NCBI RefSeq assembly: GCF_014643175.1
Contig: NZ_BMJH01000001.1
Coordinates: forward strand, 248,001-312,000
Direction: 5' to 3'
DNA length: 64,000 nt
Origin: Hoyosella rhizosphaerae
Lineage (GTDB): Bacteria > Actinomycetota > Actinomycetes > Mycobacteriales > Mycobacteriaceae
Notes under the pieces: generated by a model
Seen by the model: the letters and a program-made list of their open reading frames with translations, nothing else
Database searches by the model: none
Told to the model about the DNA's origin: nothing
Translations under genes and position numbers: made by a program
In this document: piece by piece, positions 1-8,470 of the stretch
Numbering within the stretch: position 1 is the stretch's first letter
Layout of the letters: each line of letters starts with the position of its first letter

Positions 1-900
1 GAGTCACGCAACAACAATGCGGATGTTTCACCTGTAGCGTTCCTAGCTGATGAATCTGCGCTCTCGAAATTAGTGGTTTCAGACATTCCGGCAGCACGTG
101 AGCTCCTGAGTGGTCTTACTTATGAGCTGGAGTCCACTTCTTCGAAAGTCGATGATCTAGACCGATACCTTGCGACAATGCCCGATCCCGAATCAGTCGC
201 GCAGATAGCAAGCGAACGAGAAAATGTTGAATCCGACCTCTACGCTCATCGAGCGGCCTTGGCTGCGGCCGAGGAACAGCATCGCTTATCAGGACTTGGG
301 CGTGCGAAGGCCGAGACCGCGTACGAGTCTCAACTTGACCGCTTAGCGCAGGCCAACCTATCGATTGATGACGATCGCCGAACTATAAGCCACATCGACA
401 AGGTCAAAGAGACCTTGAGAGCGCTGAAAGCGGCAGCCGTTGAGAGGCATATCGATCGAATCGGTGCGCTTGTTCTCGAAGCGTTGCAGCAATTACTCCG
501 AAAGCAATCGCTTGTATCAGCGGTGAAGATCAGTTCTGATGACTACGGGGTTGAACTAGCTGGTGCAGATGGCTCAGTCATCTCCGCCAACCAACTGTCG
601 GCCGGTGAGCGCCAATTGCTCGCAGTTGCGCTGCTGTGGGGGTTGGCCCGAGCTTCAGGGCAACCGCTACCGGTCGTCATTGACACTCCGCTGGGGCGCC
701 TGGACGGCACACATCGCGAACGCCTACTTGATGGGTATTTTCCCCACGCAAGCCACCAAGTAATCCTGTTGTCCACAGACACAGAGATTGATAAAAACGC
801 CTTTCAACGAATTTCGGGCGACGTCGCGCGCGTGTATCGCCTGAACTTTGACGACGAACTTAAAGCAACCTCGGTCGAGCCGGGATACTTCTGGGAGTGA
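1..900 (+). CDS. dndD: DNA phosphorothioation protein DndD, C-terminal part (cut by window edge)
   Basis: The frame is open from base 1, so this is the 3' part of a longer gene. The visible 299 residues hold a coiled-coil stretch followed by the second half of an ABC/SMC ATPase head: a signature helix (LSAGERQLLAVALLWG), a Walker B strand (LPVVIDTPLGRLD) and an H-loop-like strand (VILLSTDTEI). This combination, with dndE immediately downstream, is typical of DndD, the ATPase that works with DndC and DndE to place sulfur in the DNA backbone. The stop lies 3 bases before the dndE ATG, so the two genes share a transcript. The N-terminal Walker A lies outside the window. Identification is by motif and context; a generic SMC-like ATPase is the alternative. 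Confidence 0.9.
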   Translation, partial: ESRNNNADVSPVAFLADESALSKLVVSDIPAARELLSGLTYELESTSSKVDDLDRYLATMPDPESVAQIASERENVESDLYAHRAALAAAEEQHRLSGLGRAKAETAYESQLDRLAQANLSIDDDRRTISHIDKVKETLRALKAAAVERHIDRIGALVLEALQQLLRKQSLVSAVKISSDDYGVELAGADGSVISANQLSAGERQLLAVALLWGLARASGQPLPVVIDTPLGRLDGTHRERLLDGYFPHASHQVILLSTDTEIDKNAFQRISGDVARVYRLNFDDELKATSVEPGYFWE

Positions 901-903
901 AAC

Positions 904-1290
904 ATGGCGATCGAACACATCCGATTGAGTCAGTCCGCACGAGACCAACTGATCACGCTCAAGAGGCGAACTGGAATTGCCCACTGGAATGTCCTTTGTC
1001 GGTGGGCATTCTGTAGATCGCTCGCTGAGCCATCGGTTCCGCCGATGACCAAACTTGTGACTGATAGTAGTGTCGAGATGAACTGGAAAGTTTTCGCCGG
1101 CAATCAGGGTGATATCTATTGGGCATTGCTGCGAATGCGCTGCCACAAGGATGGGTTTCCCTTGGATGAGGACACGCTAGCCTCGCAGTTTCGGCTTCAT
1201 TTACACCGGGGGATTGGTTACCTAGTAGGGGACAGTCGCGTGACCGACGTTTCAGGATTAGCTTCAGTCGGGCTCGCCGCTGCGGAATGA
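904..1290 (+). CDS. dndE: DNA phosphorothioation protein DndE
   Basis: 128 residues, the expected size for DndE, the small basic partner of the phosphorothioation complex that binds DNA. The N-terminal pattern (IRLSQSARDQLITLKRRTGI.HWNVLCRWAFCRSL) resembles the conserved DndE helical region. A GxGYL stretch near the C terminus (HRGIGYLVGD) fits the conserved end of the family. It starts 3 bases after dndD and ends by an ATGA overlap with the next gene, so translation is probably coupled through the operon. Function is inferred from family resemblance and position. Confidence 0.88.
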   Translation: MAIEHIRLSQSARDQLITLKRRTGIAHWNVLCRWAFCRSLAEPSVPPMTKLVTDSSVEMNWKVFAGNQGDIYWALLRMRCHKDGFPLDEDTLASQFRLHLHRGIGYLVGDSRVTDVSGLASVGLAAAE

Positions 1291-2738
1291 CGATGACCAG
1301 CATTGCTCGCCACAAGACGGCTATGGTGCGCGACGCGTTGTCACGTCCAATGTCGATGGCCGTCTCAGACAGTCTCATCGCTCCCGGGCGAACCGTCTTT
1401 GACTACGGTTGCGGGCGGGGTGACGATCTTCGGCACCTTGAAGCGCTCGGATACCAAGCCAGTGGTTGGGATCCCGGACACCGTCCTGATGCAGAACACT
1501 GCCATGCAGATGTCGTCAATCTTGGTTACGTCGTCAACGTGATAGAAGATCGCGCCGAACGTGCTAGGACACTTGCAGCAGCTTGGGAACTAGCGAAGCG
1601 TGTACTGGTGGTGTCAGCGAGACTAGTCTGGGATGCCCGCGATCTCGTCGGTAGACGGCACAGTGATGGCGTTATAACTAGAACAGGAACATTTCAGAAG
1701 TTCTATGAACAACCTGAGCTAGCTGCCTGGATCACGCAAGTGCTCGGGGTGACACCTGTAGCTGCGGCGCCGGGCATCTTCTATGTCTTCCGCTGTGAAG
1801 AGGATCAACAACAGTTCCTCCATGATCGTGTGCACACGTATCGACCAAGAGTGCGAATCGATCCACACGAACGCTATGAGTCGACCAAAGAACTTCTTTC
1901 GCCGCTGTTTGATTTCATGTCTGCTCACGCACGCCCGCCCCGCACCCTTGAGCTCGATACCGGCGCGCAGGAAGCGATCAAAGTTGAGTTCGGCAGCGTT
2001 GGGCGAGCACAGAAGCTTATTTACGCTGTTACCGGCGACGACTACTGGGAACAGGTGCGGATACAGCGCCGAGCCGAGCTACTTGTGTACATAGCAATGT
2101 CTCGATTTGGGCGGCGGCCAAGATTTAGCCAACTCGCCCGAACACTGCAAACAGACGTTAAGGTCCACTTTGGCACCTACAAGGACGCATGCATCCAGGG
2201 TGACCGAATGTTAGTAGCGACCGGCGATCCGATGTTGGTATTTGTGTCTGCACGAAGCTCCAAAGTGGGGAAGCAGACACCGTCGGCGCTCTATGTGCAC
2301 CGCAGTGCACTCGGCGAGCTACCGCCTCTTCTCCGCGTCTATGAAGGCTGTGCGCGAGTACTTTCGGGCAACGTCGAACGCGCGAACATGATTAAGTTGT
2401 CGGTAGTGAAGCCTCAAGTTTCTTACCTTTCGTACCCGAAATTCGACAAAGATGCCCATCCGGTGCTGGAGTCTGCGGTAACCGTAAATTTGCGGCACTT
2501 GACTGTCGACTGGAGAGACTACTCAAAATCGGACAACCCTCCGCTACTTCATCGGAAAGAAGAGTTCGTATCGGAAAGTGACCCGAGGCGTGACCTCTAC
2601 GCGCGGTTGACGCGCGCCGAGATGCGCGCAGGTCTATATAGCGATCCGTCTCGAATTGGGTCGCTGCATGGTTGGGAGAGGCAACTTATGGCGACGCAGT
2701 ACCAGGTTTTCGGTCACCGGTTAAGGAAGATGGCCTAG
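1287..2738 (+). CDS. Dnd-associated putative methyltransferase
   Basis: 483 residues. An N-terminal SAM-binding motif I is seen near residues 36-44 (VFDYGCGRGDD), followed by an acidic strand and a GYVVNVIED segment expected of a Rossmann methyltransferase. The long C-terminal part has no motif I can assign. The protein resembles the family named 'DNA phosphorothioation-associated putative methyltransferase', which is repeatedly found beside dnd genes; its substrate is not established as far as I know. The ATG overlaps the dndE stop (ATGA at 1287-1290), strongly suggesting co-translation with the modification genes. It may add or protect a second DNA mark, or act on an unrelated substrate. 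Confidence 0.8.
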   Translation: MTMTSIARHKTAMVRDALSRPMSMAVSDSLIAPGRTVFDYGCGRGDDLRHLEALGYQASGWDPGHRPDAEHCHADVVNLGYVVNVIEDRAERARTLAAAWELAKRVLVVSARLVWDARDLVGRRHSDGVITRTGTFQKFYEQPELAAWITQVLGVTPVAAAPGIFYVFRCEEDQQQFLHDRVHTYRPRVRIDPHERYESTKELLSPLFDFMSAHARPPRTLELDTGAQEAIKVEFGSVGRAQKLIYAVTGDDYWEQVRIQRRAELLVYIAMSRFGRRPRFSQLARTLQTDVKVHFGTYKDACIQGDRMLVATGDPMLVFVSARSSKVGKQTPSALYVHRSALGELPPLLRVYEGCARVLSGNVERANMIKLSVVKPQVSYLSYPKFDKDAHPVLESAVTVNLRHLTVDWRDYSKSDNPPLLHRKEEFVSESDPRRDLYARLTRAEMRAGLYSDPSRIGSLHGWERQLMATQYQVFGHRLRKMA

Positions 2739-3324
2739 GGCCCAATTTTCAGAATCCAAATCAGATTCGGCTCACCGCGAGTCGTAGTTTCAATTGAATT
2801 GCTTGCAAATGTATAGGGCTCGTGCGGCCGTCAAATTTGATATCGAAAGATATTACCCTACTCGAGAATCTGTTAGGCACACAGCCTAGCCTCGATTATT
2901 CTCAATTAACCCCAAAAATTCGTTGTCTAGAAAACGAAAGGGTGGCGTGCAGCTTAGATGCCTATGGAACTATTCCGTCATAACCAATGGTGTTGACGTA
3001 AGCGTTGTGAATTTCTGAAATCGTAAAAATAGTTCTTAAAAATACCAGAGCTACGAAATGATGTTAATTCATACAAATTCAGGAAAGCGTTCGAAACGCG
3101 TGGATCTGTAACAAGCGTTCAGTTTCGCTGGTCAATAGACTGGTCTACCAGCAAAACTATTTGCCGTCATCAACCATGAATTTGTGATCGAAAGCCCATT
3201 CGGATCGAAGCAAGTCGCGCGACATACAGGTGGCACCCACGATATAGTCGATCAAGGGTGATAACATGACCCGAATCGGTTCACCCACACGGAGGCTGAG
3301 CGCTATAGGCGAGAGAAGGTTGCT
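2739..3324. other. Gene-free AT-rich interval
   Basis: About 590 bases between the dnd operon and the next gene pair, clearly richer in A and T than the flanking genes. I see no convincing coding frame, RNA gene or strong terminator hairpin. It presumably holds the promoter for the GIY-YIG/DGQHR pair; AT-rich spacers of this kind are common in horizontally acquired islands. Confidence 0.5.
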
Positions 3325-4044
3325 ATGGCTTTCGAATCTAGCCCTATCAGTCGTTTCAGAATGATCGAGGTGGATGACGCGCCATCGGCACCTGGAATCT
3401 ATGCCTGGTATGCCAGAATGCAGACTGGAAGTGAGGATTGGAAGATTCGAACCCAGGATGGTCGGGACGTTTCAACGGACGCCTTTGCTGATCTTTTGCG
3501 CCAGTACGCCTCATATCATCAACCACGTCCAATACCGCTACGAGGTGAAGCTTCGTACGGAGGCCGCTGGGCGGGCAGCCTCGCACTTGAGCAGCCCTTG
3601 GACTTCATAAGCGAGATGCGGAGCAACGGAGAGGATCTACCGGATGAGGCTTCGGACCTATATGACACCATCAGTTCCGAGAGTGGCCGAAAAATTCTCG
3701 CAACTATGCTTGATCAAGCAATACCAGTATTTTCATCCCCGATGTACATTGGGGTAGCTAAAGATTTAAATGATCGTCTGCTACGTCATAGAACAGACTT
3801 TGACAAGGGCGTGCAATGGCTTTCCAAAAACCCAGGCGAGGCGGAGTCCTTAGCAACCAGGGCAAAAAACTTCGGGCTGAGAGCTGCGGCTAAAGGTCTT
3901 GCAATGGAACAACTCGAGGTTTGGGTAATTGAAACATCGCCTTCTGGAATGGGTGACGTTGATGCAGTTCAATTGCGGTCGATAGCGCACACTACTGAAT
4001 GGCTCCTTCATAAGATATTTGCGCCGGTACTAGGAAAGCGATGA
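3325..4044 (+). CDS. GIY-YIG nuclease-like protein
   Basis: 239 residues. GIY is seen at residues 24-26 (PGIYAWYA) and YIG at 141-143 (MYIGVAKDL), followed by R151, R154 and H155 and a late glutamate at 225 (TEWLLHKIFAPVLGKR). These are the landmarks of a GIY-YIG nuclease fold. In the canonical fold GIY and YIG are about ten residues apart; here about 115 residues separate them, and the terminal Asn of classic members is replaced in the LGKR ending, so activity is uncertain. A good ribosome site (GAGAGAAGG) precedes the ATG. The DGQHR gene starts 3 bases after the stop, so the two probably act together. Role in the island (nuclease or sensor) is inference. Confidence 0.6.
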   Translation: MAFESSPISRFRMIEVDDAPSAPGIYAWYARMQTGSEDWKIRTQDGRDVSTDAFADLLRQYASYHQPRPIPLRGEASYGGRWAGSLALEQPLDFISEMRSNGEDLPDEASDLYDTISSESGRKILATMLDQAIPVFSSPMYIGVAKDLNDRLLRHRTDFDKGVQWLSKNPGEAESLATRAKNFGLRAAAKGLAMEQLEVWVIETSPSGMGDVDAVQLRSIAHTTEWLLHKIFAPVLGKR

Positions 4045-4047
4045 GGC

Positions 4048-6309
4048 ATGTTCCGAACGACAAAAAATCCCGTATTTCGTGATCTTGTACAGGGCACATG
4101 GGGAGCATTCGCAACACCTGCGGGCCGAGTGGAATATATAATGACCAAAGCGCGTTTGGGGGAAGAATCCGAGGATCCTGAACGCCTTTTAACAAAAAGC
4201 CTGAGGCCGGTACGTGAGGTCATGCGTGCCAGGGACCTCGACTTCAATCAACTGCTCCAGCGGGACTTAGACGATCACCGTGTCGCGACTAATTTAATTC
4301 CTTACTTACTAAAGCATCGAACCACTGGTCCAGCCTTCTTTCCGCCCATCGTGGCGGTCCTGCTTCCTTTTAAAAACAAACAACCCTCTTCGTTTCCTGC
4401 ACTTGAGAATTCGGAGGATGCCGATGACGAGCAACTAGGTCTGCGATGGCGTCAGTGGAAAGCTGGTGACGCATTTCAGGTACGCCGCGTTATTGATGAC
4501 GGTGGTAATTTCCACAGTGTTAACTTGGGCCAGCTGCGTTGGAACAGCACCGCGGCGCAAATAGTGGTTTTAGACGGTCAGCATCGCGCTATGGCCCTAT
4601 TGGCGATTGACCGTACCATGTCTAGGACATGGGACGATAACGAAGGATCGAAGTATCGATCCTTCTACGAGCGCCAAGTTGAACAGTATCTGAGAAGCTA
4701 TGACCCAGAGGGAAAGCTCGATCTAAGTCAGGTCGAAGTTCCTGTTGCAGTGTGTTGGTTTCCTGAGAAGACTGGACTGAATCGCAAACCGCACGAGGCG
4801 GCGCGTCAGTTGTTCGTCGATGTAAATAGCGAAGCCAAGCCGCCAAGCGAGTCCCGAATTATCCTTCTGTCCGATGCCGAACTAGCGAATGTTTTGACAA
4901 GAAGCCTCCTCAGTCTTCTCCGCGACGAGAAAGAAACCTCGTTCCTCCCTCTGTTTGCAGTTGAGTATGACAACCCGGACATAAACAGCAGTCGGCCCGC
5001 AAGATGGTCCGTGGTTAGCAATATTAGCCTCCTGAAACTAGTAGTAGGTCGACTGATCTTCGGTCCAGCTAAATATCTGCGCCAGGTAAATCTTCGCAAT
5101 ACATCGGGTCGGGATAGCGCAAGCGCTAGAGATTCTTTTATGCGTGAACAGCTGGATATTTTAACCTTATTTCCTGCAATTATTGATGACTCTGGTTTTG
5201 CTTATAAGCGTGAAGAGATTGGAAACGAAAGCTTCCCACTTGGTAGAGTCGAAGAAATAATTGATCGTTTCTCCCAAACTTGGGGTATGGGGATTTTGAC
5301 ATTATTTTCACATGTGGCTCCCTACAAATCGCATGCGGCAGCATTGAATCGGTTGGAAGCTGACTGGAGTGCAGCGGTCGAGCCTCATGCTGCCTTGGGA
5401 TACGATGCCCTTTTCGGCGGTGTTGGAGTGTTCTGGACGCTCAAAGACAGCTACGAGCACTATCGGGAAGAGATTCGCCAGGACCGAGGAAGGCAGACGA
5501 CTCGAAGTAAATCCGATGACGTGATAAAGGCATGGAATGCAATCACAATAAAGCGCGATGATTTCGAAATGTTTAGAAGTCAAGAATATCTTGCTTCCAC
5601 AAAACCCGAGCGGCTTAAGCTTTGCAAGTCGGTATACGAAGTTGTCAACACGCATGCTTGTCAGCTCGGGTTGGCGCTTACACTCGGCAGTCTCTGGGAG
5701 TTGAGGAAGAAAGGCGGTAGTAAACCGCGCGTCGAAGAGATCCCCGAGTTCGCCTCGTCGATTGTTTCTGGAATCAATAGTTTTTTATTGTCGGATGAAT
5801 CTCGCGGAACCAAAAAAGATCGTCGCCTACTTTTCAGTAAAGAGGTTAATGATCCGCTCAACCTGATTATTAATATGGATGCTGGAAAGGCGATATACTT
5901 TCGTTACTTCTGGCTTGAAATCTTGAATACATCTGAAGGCTGGCCGTCGGTGGCTAATTGGTTCCCCAGCAAGGCTGGTTTTGACGAAATGCTGTCTACG
6001 GCGCGAAATGCATATTTGTTATATTTGATCGATGAGCAGAAAAAACTCTTGAAGAGTGAATTTGCTGGAAAAACTGATTCAAGCCTGGTGCTCGAAGCGC
6101 GAAACAGGTCCCGTAAGCGACTACAGCGTGCTTTAAAGAAATGGTTTAACCTCAGCGAGGAAGTGTTCGATGATTGGGTATCGGATAAATTAAGTATTGA
6201 TGATGAGGCGGACTCGGCGCCTGACCCCAACGAGGAATCCGGACTTGAGTCTGAACCACAACACGACGGACCTGATTCATTGGAAGCGCTTATAGCTGAG
6301 GAAGACTGA
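4048..6309 (+). CDS. DGQHR-domain (DndB-like) protein
   Basis: 753 residues. The diagnostic DGQHR motif is at residues 176-180 (VVLDGQHRAMALL) and a second DndB-type motif follows near residue 257 (LFVDVNSEAKPPSESR). DndB is the PT-linked transcriptional regulator carrying this fold, usually about 350-400 residues; this protein is about twice that, with a long C-terminal extension ending in an acidic tail. Codon choice is more AT-rich than in the genes from 15 kb onward. It is coupled to the upstream GIY-YIG-like gene with only 3 bases between. It may regulate the island or serve as a sensing subunit for the nuclease-like partner; both are inference. Confidence 0.75.
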   Translation: MFRTTKNPVFRDLVQGTWGAFATPAGRVEYIMTKARLGEESEDPERLLTKSLRPVREVMRARDLDFNQLLQRDLDDHRVATNLIPYLLKHRTTGPAFFPPIVAVLLPFKNKQPSSFPALENSEDADDEQLGLRWRQWKAGDAFQVRRVIDDGGNFHSVNLGQLRWNSTAAQIVVLDGQHRAMALLAIDRTMSRTWDDNEGSKYRSFYERQVEQYLRSYDPEGKLDLSQVEVPVAVCWFPEKTGLNRKPHEAARQLFVDVNSEAKPPSESRIILLSDAELANVLTRSLLSLLRDEKETSFLPLFAVEYDNPDINSSRPARWSVVSNISLLKLVVGRLIFGPAKYLRQVNLRNTSGRDSASARDSFMREQLDILTLFPAIIDDSGFAYKREEIGNESFPLGRVEEIIDRFSQTWGMGILTLFSHVAPYKSHAAALNRLEADWSAAVEPHAALGYDALFGGVGVFWTLKDSYEHYREEIRQDRGRQTTRSKSDDVIKAWNAITIKRDDFEMFRSQEYLASTKPERLKLCKSVYEVVNTHACQLGLALTLGSLWELRKKGGSKPRVEEIPEFASSIVSGINSFLLSDESRGTKKDRRLLFSKEVNDPLNLIINMDAGKAIYFRYFWLEILNTSEGWPSVANWFPSKAGFDEMLSTARNAYLLYLIDEQKKLLKSEFAGKTDSSLVLEARNRSRKRLQRALKKWFNLSEEVFDDWVSDKLSIDDEADSAPDPNEESGLESEPQHDGPDSLEALIAEED

Positions 6310-6934
6310 TGTGAAGCGAAACGTACAGCGGTGGCCTGTGCCGTAACCTCAGTTTGGTAGTCAGGAAATTCCTTTTCAATCCGCAATGGGCATGTTGTAG
6401 CCTGTCGGGTTTGGCGATAGCCTGCTTGGCTAAGTTAATGTCACGCTACCGTTGGGCGCTGGAATGAAAGCCTGACTGGTCGAGAGAGCTCCTTTCCAAA
6501 CATTAATTTACTCCTGTGGTATTCTCTGCGCCGATGGATTTCATGCGCGCGGGTCGAAATCTAGATACAAGGACCTCTCCGGACTTGTGGTGATTCTCTG
6601 CTCCAGCACTATCAAGAACTCCGGCGGGATAGAGTTCCAATGCGTTCGTCTCAAATACGAATTGCACTTGGCGGAGAACGTCAATCTAAGCAATTATCGT
6701 TTGCTTTGTGATCGTGTAGGGTCGGTATCACTTGTTAGGCAGTGTCGTTGGATTCCAACTATGTCTTGGCTCATCGCCGATCTACGCGCGCCATCACAAT
6801 TGTTTCTTTGGTTTCCATTGTTCGAGGCGGTGACGGCATATTTAGTATTGATCGCCTAGGTCGATTTTACAGAGTCCCGCTACGGGCGTAGGAACCGAAC
6901 GGATTGCCGGAATCTGGGGTTTGTAGAGACTTGC
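6310..6934. other. Gene-free interval
   Basis: About 620 bases between the ends of two convergent genes. The only sizeable frame (6587-6859, plus strand) has no recognisable domain, no good ribosome site and atypical composition, so I do not call it. No clear hairpin terminator was found. Confidence 0.45.
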
Positions 6935-7639
6935 CTACGTGATGCCGTGTTCTTGGAGTTGTTGGGCTGTGTACCCGGATTCGACGGCAAGTGCTCTGAG
7001 GTTTCGCATATTCTCGGCGATTCGATCCAACGATGGGCGGAAGTCAAAATCGTCAGTATCGCGTTTTCCACGATTGCATGATTCGCACAGTACCTGCAGG
7101 TTTGCTGGGTCATCGACATCAATCAACTCACCGCTTTTTGTTGTAACTGTCCCAGTTTTCAGGTTGCGCCGTGACCACGGTACGACATGGTCCACATCTA
7201 GCTTTTCAGTAAAACCCGAAGCCCCACATGCCTGACATCGTCCTTGGGCGGCTAGTATCGCAGCGTAGCGACGCGATGCCCGACGAACTCGTGCCGGGTC
7301 CTGCCATGCGCAAAGAGCTTGTTCACACAGTCGAAGTGCTTCAGCTTTTTCCGCTTCGTCCGCGAAGTTAACCAGCAGCGAGAATTCTTGTGAAGACCGC
7401 TCGTAGCGGACAATCCCATGCTTTACTAGCGTAGTTTTCGGCCACCGCATCACAGTGCGTTCTGCTCTGGCAACTGCCTGCACATCGGCACGCAACAGCG
7501 CCTCGGCGATGCGCCGTTTCGACGCACTGCCACCTTGTGTGATCAGCTCGCGGATTACCAGCGGCTGGTACACAGCAGACATCGACATTCGCGACTTCAA
7601 AAACTCGACTAGGTATTCACCATCTACCAACGAATCCAT
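6935..7639 (-). CDS. HNH endonuclease
   Basis: 234 residues. The C-terminal half carries a complete zinc-binding HNH module: CQACG, then DVDHVVPWSRR, then LQVLCESCNRGKRD, giving two CxxC pairs around the catalytic DH. The N-terminal ~110 residues are helical, with a winged-helix-like appearance (LVIRELITQGGSASKRRIAEALL), probably for DNA binding. The gene lies inside the phosphorothioation island but is separated from both operons by non-coding DNA, so it may be an independent restriction nuclease or an effector of the PT system. HNH domains also occur in PT-dependent Type IV enzymes, but no sulfur-binding domain is evident here. Confidence 0.85.
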   Translation of the reverse strand: MDSLVDGEYLVEFLKSRMSMSAVYQPLVIRELITQGGSASKRRIAEALLRADVQAVARAERTVMRWPKTTLVKHGIVRYERSSQEFSLLVNFADEAEKAEALRLCEQALCAWQDPARVRRASRRYAAILAAQGRCQACGASGFTEKLDVDHVVPWSRRNLKTGTVTTKSGELIDVDDPANLQVLCESCNRGKRDTDDFDFRPSLDRIAENMRNLRALAVESGYTAQQLQEHGIT

Positions 7640-7999
7640 GTACGTATCTTGTCACTTGCAGGTGCATTCTGATAGTCGGAACGGGGGCTGAAGGAGTTAA
7701 ATCTATTCTTTCCTTGATGCACTGGATCAAGCAGACACCGCAATAGCTGTGCAGCGACCAAACTCTAATCTTGAAAGTCGGAGACCAGGTAATCGTGCTG
7801 ATATCGGACGAGCTGACGATTTCCCGCCGCGGAGTTGGGGCGGGAAATCGTATCTATCTCTAATTGACTCGTTGCCCTAGTCAGCCAGTTGATTTCCCTT
7901 GCTATTAAGACCTTTCAGCACTTAAAGACTTAGTTTTTTGAAGTGGATCGCGCTTGTCCGAAGAACGCAGGACCACAATTCTGCGAATCGAATTCTCAT
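7640..7999. other. Intergenic region with terminator
   Basis: About 360 bases between the end of the minus-strand defence operon and the HNH gene start. It contains the strong hairpin at 7816-7851 and presumably the promoter of the HNH gene. No coding sequence is seen. Confidence 0.5.
7816..7851 (-). terminator. Hairpin terminator of the minus-strand defence operon
   Basis: A perfect 13-base inverted repeat (arm ACGATTTCCCGCC at 7816-7828, complementary arm at 7839-7851) with a 10-base loop. It sits about 150 bases past the last gene of the operon. The GC-rich stem core fits an intrinsic terminator, but there is no long T-run on either side, so efficiency is uncertain. Confidence 0.7.
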
Positions 8000-8470
8000 C
8001 TACCAGCTAACACCGCCAAGTAGTTCGTCGACGGATGCGGCTGTAGCGCCGCTGCTGTCGTTAAGTGCTTCGGACACCAAATCAATTAGTACAAGTGCAG
8101 CCGTCTGAATGCGTACGTTGACCTGCTCCTGGATGTATTCCAACCCACCGTTCATGTACTCCTCGAAAATCTCGACTCGTTCCTGGATCCGGACGTTATC
8201 CATAATTTCTGGGTCGTCTCCAATAACATTGGCAGCGATCATGTTGATTAGCGCCTCGCTGAAGGTGGGTCCAGTGAGTGTCTCGTACCTAATTGGGTCT
8301 CCCGCCGTTTCCGTGAATCTCACTCGACGTGAGCGGTGATAGCCAATGGCAGCGGCGAGCAACATGATGTCGCGGAATGTTGTGAAACCAGCCTCTTCCT
8401 GCAGTTCCAGCATTAACGCTTCATGCTGTTGTGGGCGTCGAATGCGAACGTCGGTGGGTACGGTCGTCAT
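8000..8470 (-). CDS. Dnd system-associated protein 4-like protein
   Basis: 156 residues. The pattern RIRRPQQHEALMLELQEEAGFTTFRDIMLLAAAIGYHRSRR near the N terminus resembles the small family called 'DNA phosphorothioation-associated protein 4', found next to dnd genes but without known biochemical function. Its ATG overlaps the stop of the upstream ATPase gene by 4 bases (8467-8470, ATGA), so it is made together with it. It is the last gene before the hairpin at 7816-7851. Family assignment is from memory of its conserved N-terminal pattern and its company, so moderately sure. Confidence 0.65.
   Translation of the reverse strand: MTTVPTDVRIRRPQQHEALMLELQEEAGFTTFRDIMLLAAAIGYHRSRRVRFTETAGDPIRYETLTGPTFSEALINMIAANVIGDDPEIMDNVRIQERVEIFEEYMNGGLEYIQEQVNVRIQTAALVLIDLVSEALNDSSGATAASVDELLGGVSW

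Noticed and set aside
6587-6859. 90-codon plus-strand frame between the DGQHR and HNH genes
   Set aside because: No domain, weak start context and unusual composition; likely chance frame in a non-coding gap.
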